Position numbers and translations under genes: made by a program. A DNA stretch of 26,793 bases from Coriobacteriales bacterium (lineage in GTDB: Bacteria; Actinomycetota; Coriobacteriia; Coriobacteriales; UBA8131). Location: contig JAISUQ010000090.1 in NCBI GenBank assembly GCA_031272005.1, positions 1-26,793 of the forward strand, given 5' to 3'. Every line of letters begins with the position of its first letter. Position 1 is the first letter of the stretch. Positions 1-7,362 of the stretch are shown here, piece by piece. The notes under the pieces were generated by a model. The model was not told where the DNA came from and did not search any database. It worked only from the letters and a program-made list of their open reading frames with translations.

Positions 1-650
1 CCTCCAGCAACAGCAACAGCACCAACAGCAGCACTCTCTTAAACCAGGATGCCCCGGCTAAAAAGCCGCTCTCGGCCGTGCGTGTCACCTTTGTGCTCTG
101 GGTACTGTGGTTTGGCGTCAACCTCGGCTACTACGGGTTTGTGCTCTGGACTCCCAGCCTGCTCAGCGAGCAGGGGCTGGCCCTGACCAAGAGCTTCCAG
201 TACACCCTGATCATGTGCATCGCACAGCTGCCCGGCTACCTGGTGGCTGCCCTGCTGATCGACATCGTCGGACGCAAGCCGGTCTTGACCGTGTTCCTGG
301 CCGGCACCGCCGCCTCGGCCCTGCTCTTCGGCTATGCCGACAGCAGCCTGCAAATCCTGGTGGCCGGCTGCCTGCTGTACTTCTTTGCCCTGGGCACCTG
401 GGGCTGCGTCTATTCCTATACGCCGGAACTCTACGCCACGGCGGTCCGCGGCCTGGGCGTGGGCTCGGCGGCAGCGGTCGGCCGCATCGGCGCCTTCATC
501 GCCCCGATGATTGTGCCGGTGCTCTACAACCACTTCGGCGCCGAAACCGGCTTCGCGGCGGTCTTCTTTACCCTGACCATCGTCTTTGCCCTGGTGGCTT
601 TAGTGGTCGGCATCTTCGGCATCGAGACCCGCGGCCGCGAGTTGGAGTAA
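1..650 (+). CDS. MFS transporter, C-terminal half (5' end outside window)
   Basis: Codons run in frame from base 3 to the TAA at 648-650, giving 215 visible residues and no start, so the gene begins upstream. The visible part opens with a Ser/Asn-rich hydrophilic stretch that fits the central cytosolic loop of a 12-helix major facilitator protein. About six hydrophobic helices follow. The MFS loop motif DIVGRKPVL lies between the second and third, YTPELYATAVRG after the fourth, and the chain ends in ETRGRELE, like the ETKGR-type end of sugar-porter and aromatic-acid MFS families. It is an inner-membrane secondary transporter. The substrate cannot be read from this half. A GTG at 78 is not a credible start because the frame is open before it. 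Family call is firm; substrate is unknown. Confidence 0.88.
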   Translation, partial: SSNSNSTNSSTLLNQDAPAKKPLSAVRVTFVLWVLWFGVNLGYYGFVLWTPSLLSEQGLALTKSFQYTLIMCIAQLPGYLVAALLIDIVGRKPVLTVFLAGTAASALLFGYADSSLQILVAGCLLYFFALGTWGCVYSYTPELYATAVRGLGVGSAAAVGRIGAFIAPMIVPVLYNHFGAETGFAAVFFTLTIVFALVALVVGIFGIETRGRELE

Positions 651-665
651 CGCGAGTTGGAGTAA
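636..665 (+). repeat. 15-bp tandem duplication spanning the MFS stop codon
   Basis: The 15 bases cgcgagttggagtaa occur twice back to back (636-650 and 651-665), and a third copy starts (cgcgag, 666-671) before diverging. The first copy supplies the last codons and the stop of the transporter gene; the second places an identical in-frame stop 15 bases downstream. Confidence 0.9.
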
Positions 666-687
666 CGCGAGACATTGCAAGCCGGAT

Positions 688-708
688 GGGCGGGTTTGAA
701 ACCTGCCC
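688..708. repeat. Palindromic intergenic repeat, possible terminator of the MFS gene
   Basis: Arms gggcgggttt (688-697) and aaacctgccc (699-708) pair with one G-U wobble. The core (cgggttt-N-aaacc) recurs as cgggttt/aaacccg at 17034-17048, so this is a dispersed repeat rather than a one-off. It sits between the convergent transporter and amidohydrolase genes, where a hairpin could end both transcripts, but there is no T-run. Confidence 0.6.
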
Positions 709-736
709 CTGCGCAAACTGCCAGAGTTGAATCCAA

Positions 737-1600
737 TCAGCGCTTCTCCAGCCCCAGCAACTGCGCTGCGTTGTTGTAGAGGATGCCGCGCAGCTCGTCA
801 TCATCGAAGCCGATGTGCAGCAGATAATCCAGGTCGCGCTGTTCATCGGCCCAGGGGCCGTCGGTGCCGAAGAGGATGCGGTCGCAACCGAAGTCCCGAG
901 CCAGGGCCAGCAGGTGCTCATCCGGCATCAGGCCCATGGTGTAGGCCAAATCCAGATAACCCGGCCAACCCCGTTTGAAGTCCGGAAACTGCTGGAAGTT
1001 CGGCCGCCCGCCCAGATGGGCAAAAACGAAGCGCTGGTACTGGCCGTAATCGCGTTGCGCAAAGAGCGCCGCAAAATCGGCCAGGGTACCGCGAGCCGCA
1101 TTGGTGGTGCTCATCGGCTTGTCCTCGGCGTCGAAGTCCATCCCCGCCCCCGCGTGGAACAGGATGACCATCTCCGCATCAATAGCCGCATCATAGATGG
1201 GGAACATCCGCGCATCCTGCGGTTTGAAGCCCTGCATGATGGGATGCAGCTTGATGCCCCTGAACCCTTCCCGCGCTGCGCGTCTCACAATCCCCGCAGC
1301 ATCTTCACAAGCCGGATGGACACCGGCAAAGGGGATAAAGCGGTCGTGGTAGAGCAGTGGGCGGAGAAAATCGTTGGCCGCCACTACCTGCGCCGGCTTG
1401 GTGGGCACGGTCAGCAGCACGCTCTTATCCACACCGGCGGCGTCCATATGCGCCAACCAGGCGGCAACTGTGCCGTCTGTGCCAATCAGGATCGGAAACT
1501 TGCTAAAGGCCGCCATGACCCGGGGCGCCAGTTTCTCCGGATAAACGTGGACGTGGAAGTCGATGACCGGCGTAGGCCCGGTTGTCAGTTGAATAGTCAT
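737..1600 (-). CDS. Amidohydrolase_2 family metal-dependent hydrolase/decarboxylase
   Basis: This 287-residue protein has the TIM-barrel signature of the amidohydrolase_2 (ACMSD-like) family. It shows a metal-binding HxH near the N-terminus (H16 and H18 in DFHVH), GIKLHP with H119, FHAG with H149, AHLGG with H195 and GTDGPW with D247, in the order expected for a mononuclear-metal hydrolase or decarboxylase. I chose the ATG at 1600 because the family starts a few residues before DFHVH; the frame runs open to 1771 but the extra N-terminal sequence has no family character. No good Shine-Dalgarno site precedes it. A TATACT hexamer (1613-1608 on this strand) ends just upstream, so the mRNA may be nearly leaderless. 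The gene is divergent from the TetR gene and convergent with the transporter. The substrate is not deducible. Confidence 0.88.
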   Translation of the reverse strand: MTIQLTTGPTPVIDFHVHVYPEKLAPRVMAAFSKFPILIGTDGTVAAWLAHMDAAGVDKSVLLTVPTKPAQVVAANDFLRPLLYHDRFIPFAGVHPACEDAAGIVRRAAREGFRGIKLHPIMQGFKPQDARMFPIYDAAIDAEMVILFHAGAGMDFDAEDKPMSTTNAARGTLADFAALFAQRDYGQYQRFVFAHLGGRPNFQQFPDFKRGWPGYLDLAYTMGLMPDEHLLALARDFGCDRILFGTDGPWADEQRDLDYLLHIGFDDDELRGILYNNAAQLLGLEKR

Positions 1601-1621
1601 GGGAAACAGTATAAACGATGC

Positions 1622-1658
1622 GAAAAGCCCCGCCGGGGAGGGAGGAGCGGGGCTTTTC
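1622..1658. terminator. Terminator-like hairpin upstream of the amidohydrolase gene
   Basis: A perfect 11-bp inverted repeat, gaaaagccccg (1622-1632) and cggggcttttc (1648-1658), encloses a 15-base loop. The stem is GC-rich at its top and ends in TTTT on both strands, so it could terminate transcription in either direction. It lies 22 bases before the amidohydrolase start codon, not after a gene. It may be an insulator between divergent units or a leader attenuator for the amidohydrolase; the sequence does not decide. Confidence 0.6.
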
Positions 1659-1764
1659 CAAATCTGTGGATTTGAGTGGGTGCGGGCCAGCTCAAACCAT
1701 GTTGTCCAGGGACGACGCCCCTGTACTGTATAGATTACCGAGAGTTTGCATTCAGCGCCAGTAC

Positions 1765-1829
1765 CGTCCATCCGGACGAACGTCCAATTCCCTGCTCGAT
1801 GTGTGCTATACTAACCAACAAGGTGTTGG
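1765..1829. promoter_or_regulatory. Operator-like palindromes around the TetR promoter
   Basis: Two palindromic blocks flank the -10 element. Upstream, three alternating half-sites cgtcc (1765-1769), ggacg (1774-1778) and cgtcc (1781-1785) can pair in two ways. Downstream, ccaaca (1815-1820) and tgttgg (1824-1829) form a 15-bp palindrome with a 3-bp centre, over the predicted transcription start. Palindromes overlapping the promoter of a TetR gene are the usual place for autorepression. Which block is used is inference. Confidence 0.45.
1804..1812 (+). promoter_or_regulatory. Extended -10 promoter for the TetR-type regulator gene
   Basis: TGCTATACT is an extended -10 element (TGn plus TATACT) about 54 bases before the regulator start. 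No good -35 hexamer is seen, as is usual when TGn is present. The predicted start point, near 1819, falls inside the palindrome at 1815-1829. Confidence 0.5.
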
Positions 1830-1865
1830 GTAACGCTCAAGTTGTTGGGATTTTGGGAGGTTCTT

Positions 1866-2585
1866 ATGGCTGAGGCTGTGGCCGAGGCGATGGCTTTGGC
1901 GGCTGCCGCGAACGCTGGGGCAAACGTTGAGGCAAACGCTGAGACAAACGCTGAGACAAACGCCGAAACCAACGCAGACCGCCGCTCCCTGCGCAGCCGC
2001 CGGATGCTGCGCGAGGCCTGCGCCGAGCTGATTGCCGAGCGCGGGCTGGACGGCTTCTCCGTAGGCGAGCTGACCGAGCGCGCCGACCTCAACCGCGGCA
2101 CCTTCTATGCCCATTACAAAGACCTGCCAGACATGCTGGCCAGCCTGGAAGCCGAGATCATCGACAGCCTGGCCAGCCTGCGCCCCAAGCTACAGGCCGT
2201 GCCGCTGGGCGAATTACTGGCCTTCACCCGCAAGGGCCAGCCGCCCGCCGTCACCGTGGAGCTGTTCGACATCCTGCGCCAGCACGGAGCCCTGCTCAGG
2301 GTGCTGCTCTCCCCCACCGGCGATGCCGGCTTCCAGGCCCGCCTGCGCGACCGTCTCTGCACCGACCTGATTCGCTCCGTGCTGCACGACAAATACACCC
2401 GCCAGCCCAACGCGCTGACCAACTACTACATCGCCTACTACGCCGCCGCCCTGCTCGGCCTGATCTGGCGTTGGCTGGACGGCGGCATGGCTGAGGACTC
2501 CCAGCAGATGGCGCGCATCATGCTCTCCATCATGTTCCTCAAACCCGGCGACCCCATCGAGCTCAAAGGTGGTGCAAAGAAATGA
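1866..2585 (+). CDS. TetR/AcrR family transcriptional regulator
   Basis: The 239-residue protein has a TetR-type DNA-binding domain at about residues 40-90: RRMLREACAELIAERG, then the helix-turn-helix FSVGELTERADLNRGTFYAHY (about 64-84) with the conserved GTFYxHY end. The C-terminal ligand and dimer domain is divergent. I chose ATG 1866 because GGGAGG at 1855-1860 sits five bases before it; a TTG at 1842 in the same frame is upstream of that site. Residues 1-38 form an unusual Ala/Asn/Glu/Thr-rich leader encoded by 12-bp tandem repeats. Its stop overlaps the start of the activase gene by ATGA, so the two are co-transcribed and it probably controls the operon and itself. The effector is unknown; a CoA-ester or aromatic acid would fit the neighbours, but that is a guess. 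Confidence 0.88.
   Translation: MAEAVAEAMALAAAANAGANVEANAETNAETNAETNADRRSLRSRRMLREACAELIAERGLDGFSVGELTERADLNRGTFYAHYKDLPDMLASLEAEIIDSLASLRPKLQAVPLGELLAFTRKGQPPAVTVELFDILRQHGALLRVLLSPTGDAGFQARLRDRLCTDLIRSVLHDKYTRQPNALTNYYIAYYAAALLGLIWRWLDGGMAEDSQQMARIMLSIMFLKPGDPIELKGGAKK
1920..1979 (+). repeat. 12-bp tandem repeat in the regulator's N-terminus
   Basis: About five degenerate copies of a 12-base unit (best form acaaacgctgag) lie head to tail and encode NAET/NVEA-type tetrapeptides. The array is in frame, so changes in copy number would lengthen or shorten the protein without a frameshift. Confidence 0.85.
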
Positions 2586-5500
2586 CTGCGGAGAAGACCA
2601 GCAACCAAGAGCAGCAGTTGACGGAGAATACCGCCGCTTTGCCAGCAACAACACAACCCCTGGCTTTGGGTATCGACGTTGGTTCCACCACCGTCAAGCT
2701 GGCGGTATTGGACGCCAGCAAGAGCATCATCTTCGCCAACTACCAGCGCCATCATGCCGACATCCGGGCGACCATCGCCGAAATCCTCGGCGAGGCGGCC
2801 GAGCGCTTTGGCGACACGCCGATGACCGTGGCCATCACCGGCAGCGGCGGGCTGCTGCTGGCGCAATGGCTGGAGTTGGAGTTTGTGCAGGAAGTCATCG
2901 CCTCCAAGACGGCCGTGGGCGCCTTCATCCCGCAGACCGATGTGGCCATCGAGCTGGGCGGCGAGGACGCCAAGATAATCTACTTCGACCGCGCTGACGC
3001 AACTGGAGCGACCAGCGCATCGGGCACAGATGCCGATGCGCCCACGAGCGCTGAAACTGCCTCCGCTGCGCCCGCTGAAGCCGCCCAGCCCTTCCGCAGC
3101 ATCGAGCAGCGGATGAACGGCACCTGCGCTGGCGGCACCGGCTCCTTCATCGACCAGATGGCCACCCTCTTAAACACCGACGCCGCCGGTTTGGATGTGC
3201 TGGCCCGCGACGCCTCCATCATCTACCCGATTGCCTCGCGCTGCGGCGTCTTCGCCAAGACCGACGTTCAGCCGCTGCTCAACGAGGGCGCCCGCAAGGA
3301 AGACATCGCCGCCTCCATCTTCCAGAGCGTGGTCACCCAGACCATCTCCGGCCTGGCTTGCGGGCGGCCGATCCGCGGCAACGTGGCCTTCCTCGGCGGC
3401 CCACTGCAATACCTCCCCCAACTGGAAAAACGCTTTGTGGAGACCCTCAACCTCACGCCTGAGCAAACTATCAAGCCGGCCGACGCCCACCTCTTCGTGG
3501 CCTGCGGCGCAGCCATCGCCGGCGCCCAGTTGGCGGCGGAGAACACCGCAGCCGCAGCCAGCAGCACGCCCGCCGCTGCCGATGCATCCTCAGCCGCCGC
3601 TTGCGATGCCTCCGCAACCGCTACCCCCGCAGACTCCGCAACCGCCGCTACCCCCCGCACCGTCAGCCTGCCCAGCATCCTGGCTCGCCTGACGGCCCTG
3701 GGAGCCACCCAGGGCAGCGAGGTCGTGCGCCTGGAGCCGCTGTTCGCCTCACCGCAGGAATACCAGCAATTCAGCCAGCGACACGCCCGTAACACCGTGC
3801 CTAAAGCCAGCCTGGCCAGCTACCAGGGCACCGCCTTCCTCGGCATCGACGCCGGCTCCACCACCTTCAAGGCCGCACTGATCGGCGCCGACGGCCAGCT
3901 GCTCTGGCAGTATTACGCCAACAACAAAGGCGACGTCCTGGCCGCCGCCAAGAAGGCCATCGGGGAGCTATATAGCGAGCTGGGTAGCATCAATATCGGC
4001 CACACCACTGTCACCGGCTACGGCGAAGGCCTGCTGTTGGAGGCGCTGCGCTGCGACTCCGGCGAGATTGAGACCATCGCCCATCTGCGCGGCGCCCAGC
4101 AGCTGTTGCCCGAAGTCGATTTCATCTTGGACATCGGCGGCCAGGACATGAAGTGCTTGAAGGTCAAAGACGGCGTCATCGACCACATCATGCTCAACGA
4201 GGCCTGCTCGTCAGGCTGCGGCTCGTTCATCGAGAGCTTCGCCGTGTCGCTGAACATGCCGGTGGAGGAGTTCGCAACGGCGGCCACCCAGGCCCAAAGC
4301 CCGGTCGATCTGGGCAGCCGCTGCACGGTATTCATGAACTCGCGGGTCAAGCAGGCTCAAAAGGAAGGCGCCTCAGTGGGCGACATCTCGGCCGGTCTGT
4401 CCTACTCGGTGATTAAGAACGCCCTGTTCAAGGTGATCAAGATCCGCGACCCGCGTGATGTGGGCCAGCACGTGGTGGTTCAAGGTGGCACCTTCCTCAA
4501 TGATGCTGTGTTGCGGGCTTTTGAGAAGCTGCTCGGCCGCGAGGCTGCGCGGCCAGACATCGCCGGCACCATGGGCGCCTGGGGCGCCGCCCTGCTGGCA
4601 CGCGACCGCTGGCATACAGCGCAGGCGGATCAGGCAGCGCAGGCGGATCAAGCCGTTCAGTCAGCGCAGGCTACTGGCGAGCCAACCGCGCCTCTTACCA
4701 CCCTCCTGCTGGCCAACGAGTTGGCAGCCCTATCCCCCGAGCATCGCACCACCCGTTGCGGGCTGTGCTCTAACAACTGCCTGCTGACCATCAACAGCTT
4801 TGGCCGCGACCCAAAGACCGGCCGCCAGCGCCGCTTCATCACCGGCAACCGCTGCGAGAAGGGCGCCGGCGTGCGCACTGAGGGCAGCGACCTGCCCAAC
4901 CTCTTCACCTGGAAGATCGACCGCCTGTTCAATGGCAGCAAGGATAACCCCTACGTCCCACTGACGCCTAAGGAGGCCAGCCGCCCCACCGTTGGTCTCC
5001 CCCGCGTCCTTAATATGTACGAGAACTACCCGTTTTGGTTCACCTTCTTCAAACGCCTGGGCTTTGCCACCGTGCTCAGCGAGGAGACCCGCAAGTCCAC
5101 CTACGAGGCCGGCATCGAGTCGATGCCCTCCGAAAGCGTCTGCTACCCGGCCAAGCTCAGCCACGGGCATATCATGGATCTGCTCTCGCCTGAGCATGCC
5201 TGCGAACTCATCTTCATGCCCTGCATCCGCTACGAACGCCAGGAAGACCCCGGCAGCCCCAACCACTTCAACTGCCCGGTGGTAGTCAGCTACCCCGAAG
5301 TGATAAAACTCAACGTCGAGGAACTCGGCTCTGTCGCCTTCCTCAACCCCTTCCTGCCCTACGACAACCAGGAGCGCTTCGTGCAGCGCGTGGAGGAGGA
5401 ACTGCGCGCCTACTTCGACACGCACCCCAAGGCCAAAGGCAGCATGCCCAGCCGGGCCGAGATTGAGGCTGCCACCCAGGCGGCCTGGGACGAGGACGCG

Positions 5501-7306
5501 GCCTTCAAGCACGACGTCCGCCAGGCTGGTGAGCAGGCCCTGGCCTGGCTGGATGCCAACAAAGACAGCGGTGCCCACGGCATCGTATTGGCCGGTAGAC
5601 CTTATCATCTTGATCCGGAGATAAACCACGCCATCCCCGAGCTGCTGGCCAGCTTCGGTCTGGCCGTACTGACCGAGGACAGCGTCTCGCATATCATCAA
5701 GCCCGATCGCCCCTTGCGGGTGGTCGACCAGTGGATGTACCACTCCCGCCTGTACGCCGCCGCCAAGCTGGTCACCTTGCGCAGCGACCTGGATTTAATC
5801 CAACTGAACAGCTTCGGCTGCGGGCTGGACGCCATCACCACCGACCAGGTGCAGGAAATACTGGAGCCGGCCGGCAAGATCTACACCGTGCTGAAGATTG
5901 ACGAGGTCTCCAACCTCGGCGCCGCCCGCATCCGTGTCCGCTCCCTGCTGGCCGCCCTGCGCGAACAAAAAACCAGCGCCAAAACCGGCCAGCCATCCTC
6001 TCCCCCTCATCTCTCCACCGCCATCCGCAAACCCTCCTATACCAAGGAGATGAAGGAGCAGCGCTACACCATCCTCAGCCCCCAGATGGCGCCGATCCAC
6101 TTCGAACTGCTGGTCAAGATCTTCGAGCACGCCGGCTACAACCTGGAGTTGCTGCCCAGCGTGGACCCCGGCGCCGTGGAGGCCGGTCTGAAATTCGCCA
6201 ACAACGACATCTGTTATCCTTCCATCCTGGTCACCGGTCAGATCATGAATGCCGTGCTCAGCGGACGCTATGACCTCGACCGCACTGCCGTCATCATCAC
6301 CCAGACCGGCGGCGGCTGCCGGGCGACCAACTACATCGGCCTGATCCGTAAGGCTCTGCGCGAGGCCGGCTACCCGCAGATCCCGGTCATCGCCCTCAGC
6401 TTCCACAACATCGGCGGTGAGAGCAACCCCGGCTTCTCCATCACAGCGGGCATGCTGCGCCGGGCCATCTACTGCTTCTACTATGGCGACCTGCTGATGC
6501 AATGCCTCTATCGCACCCGGCCTTACGAGGCCACACCCGGCAGCGCCAACGCCCTGTTCCGCAAGTGGATGGACTTCTGCGGTCAACAGATGCCTGGCGT
6601 CAACTACCGCAGCTTCAAGCGCACCGTACGCCAGATAGTCAAGGAGTTCGACACTTTACCGCTGGTCAACGACCGCAGTAAACCGCGGGTCGGCGTGGTG
6701 GGCGAGATACTGGTCAAGTTCCATCCCACGGCCAACAACGGCATCGTCGAGGTCATCGAGGCCGAGGGCTGCGAGGCGGTGGTGCCTGGCCTTACGGAAT
6801 TCTTCCTGTTTGGCATCTCCAATGCCCTGTGGCAGCGCCAGGAATTGAGCAAATCGGCCAAATCGGCCTTTGGCTCGCGACTGGCCATCAGCGCCCTTAA
6901 CCGCATCCGGCGGCCGATGAACGCCGCGCTTAAGGCCTCGCAGCGCTTCGAGCCGGCCGCCAGCATCTATGAGCTGGCCGATTTTGCCCGCCCCATCCTC
7001 TCGCTGTGCAACTCGATGGGCGAAGGTTGGCTGCTCACGGCGGAGATGGTCGAGCTTATCCACTCCGGCACTCCCAACATCGTCTGCACCCAGCCCTTCG
7101 CCTGCCTGCCCAACCATGTCACCGGCAAAGGCGTCATCAAGGAGCTGCGCCGCCTCAACCCGGCCGCCAACATCGTCGCCGTAGACTACGACCCCGGCGC
7201 CAGCGAGGTCAACCAACTGAACCGCATCAAACTGATGATCTCCATCGCCAAGGACAACTTTTCGGCTCATTCGGCTGAGATTCAGCACAGTTTAAGGGAT
7301 TTGTGA
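2582..7306 (+). CDS. 2-hydroxyacyl-CoA dehydratase activase/dehydratase-like fusion protein (1574 aa)
   Basis: The protein carries two BadF/BcrA-type activase ATPase domains in tandem. The first begins at GIDVGSTT (about residue 30), with cluster-ligand candidates C182 (NGTCAGGTGSF) and C221 (SRCGVF). The second begins at GIDAGSTT (421), with C542/C546 (ACSSGCGSF) and C581 (SRCTVF). Then come a Cys-rich element (C726, C729, C733, C758), a DUF2229-type region from about 804, and dehydratase-like domains with CYPAKL (C854) and NDICYPS (C1211). In the family the activase dimer uses ATP to push one low-potential electron from a [4Fe-4S] cluster into a dehydratase that removes water from (R)-2-hydroxyacyl-CoA. 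Large fusions of this form exist but their substrates are mostly unknown. Ala-rich low-complexity inserts sit at about 138-170, 318-360 and 679-703, the first within activase domain 1. The start overlaps the TetR stop (ATGA), with AAAGGTGG just upstream. Confidence 0.88.
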   Translation: MTAEKTSNQEQQLTENTAALPATTQPLALGIDVGSTTVKLAVLDASKSIIFANYQRHHADIRATIAEILGEAAERFGDTPMTVAITGSGGLLLAQWLELEFVQEVIASKTAVGAFIPQTDVAIELGGEDAKIIYFDRADATGATSASGTDADAPTSAETASAAPAEAAQPFRSIEQRMNGTCAGGTGSFIDQMATLLNTDAAGLDVLARDASIIYPIASRCGVFAKTDVQPLLNEGARKEDIAASIFQSVVTQTISGLACGRPIRGNVAFLGGPLQYLPQLEKRFVETLNLTPEQTIKPADAHLFVACGAAIAGAQLAAENTAAAASSTPAAADASSAAACDASATATPADSATAATPRTVSLPSILARLTALGATQGSEVVRLEPLFASPQEYQQFSQRHARNTVPKASLASYQGTAFLGIDAGSTTFKAALIGADGQLLWQYYANNKGDVLAAAKKAIGELYSELGSINIGHTTVTGYGEGLLLEALRCDSGEIETIAHLRGAQQLLPEVDFILDIGGQDMKCLKVKDGVIDHIMLNEACSSGCGSFIESFAVSLNMPVEEFATAATQAQSPVDLGSRCTVFMNSRVKQAQKEGASVGDISAGLSYSVIKNALFKVIKIRDPRDVGQHVVVQGGTFLNDAVLRAFEKLLGREAARPDIAGTMGAWGAALLARDRWHTAQADQAAQADQAVQSAQATGEPTAPLTTLLLANELAALSPEHRTTRCGLCSNNCLLTINSFGRDPKTGRQRRFITGNRCEKGAGVRTEGSDLPNLFTWKIDRLFNGSKDNPYVPLTPKEASRPTVGLPRVLNMYENYPFWFTFFKRLGFATVLSEETRKSTYEAGIESMPSESVCYPAKLSHGHIMDLLSPEHACELIFMPCIRYERQEDPGSPNHFNCPVVVSYPEVIKLNVEELGSVAFLNPFLPYDNQERFVQRVEEELRAYFDTHPKAKGSMPSRAEIEAATQAAWDEDAAFKHDVRQAGEQALAWLDANKDSGAHGIVLAGRPYHLDPEINHAIPELLASFGLAVLTEDSVSHIIKPDRPLRVVDQWMYHSRLYAAAKLVTLRSDLDLIQLNSFGCGLDAITTDQVQEILEPAGKIYTVLKIDEVSNLGAARIRVRSLLAALREQKTSAKTGQPSSPPHLSTAIRKPSYTKEMKEQRYTILSPQMAPIHFELLVKIFEHAGYNLELLPSVDPGAVEAGLKFANNDICYPSILVTGQIMNAVLSGRYDLDRTAVIITQTGGGCRATNYIGLIRKALREAGYPQIPVIALSFHNIGGESNPGFSITAGMLRRAIYCFYYGDLLMQCLYRTRPYEATPGSANALFRKWMDFCGQQMPGVNYRSFKRTVRQIVKEFDTLPLVNDRSKPRVGVVGEILVKFHPTANNGIVEVIEAEGCEAVVPGLTEFFLFGISNALWQRQELSKSAKSAFGSRLAISALNRIRRPMNAALKASQRFEPAASIYELADFARPILSLCNSMGEGWLLTAEMVELIHSGTPNIVCTQPFACLPNHVTGKGVIKELRRLNPAANIVAVDYDPGASEVNQLNRIKLMISIAKDNFSAHSAEIQHSLRDL
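4619..4650 (+). repeat. 18-bp-spaced direct repeat in an activase linker
   Basis: The 14 bases gcgcaggcggatca occur at 4619-4632 and 4637-4650. They encode two copies of AQADQA in the linker after the second activase domain. Confidence 0.85.
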
Positions 7307-7362
7307 GAGAATATAGGTTTGTGTTTTCAGACATGTTTCTGGGACTTGAGGAAAGGTTTGGC

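Noticed and set aside
1601..1771. N-terminal extension of the amidohydrolase to 1771
   Set aside because: It crosses the hairpin at 1622-1658, has no family similarity, and the family begins just before DFHVH.
4730..5743. 337-codon minus-strand frame inside the activase fusion
   Set aside because: Shadow frame; the plus strand codes conserved Cys motifs over the same bases.
7307..7362. Promoter for the isomerase lipoprotein (tataggtt at about 7314)
   Set aside because: No -35 partner at a usable distance; read-through from the activase gene is the simpler reading.
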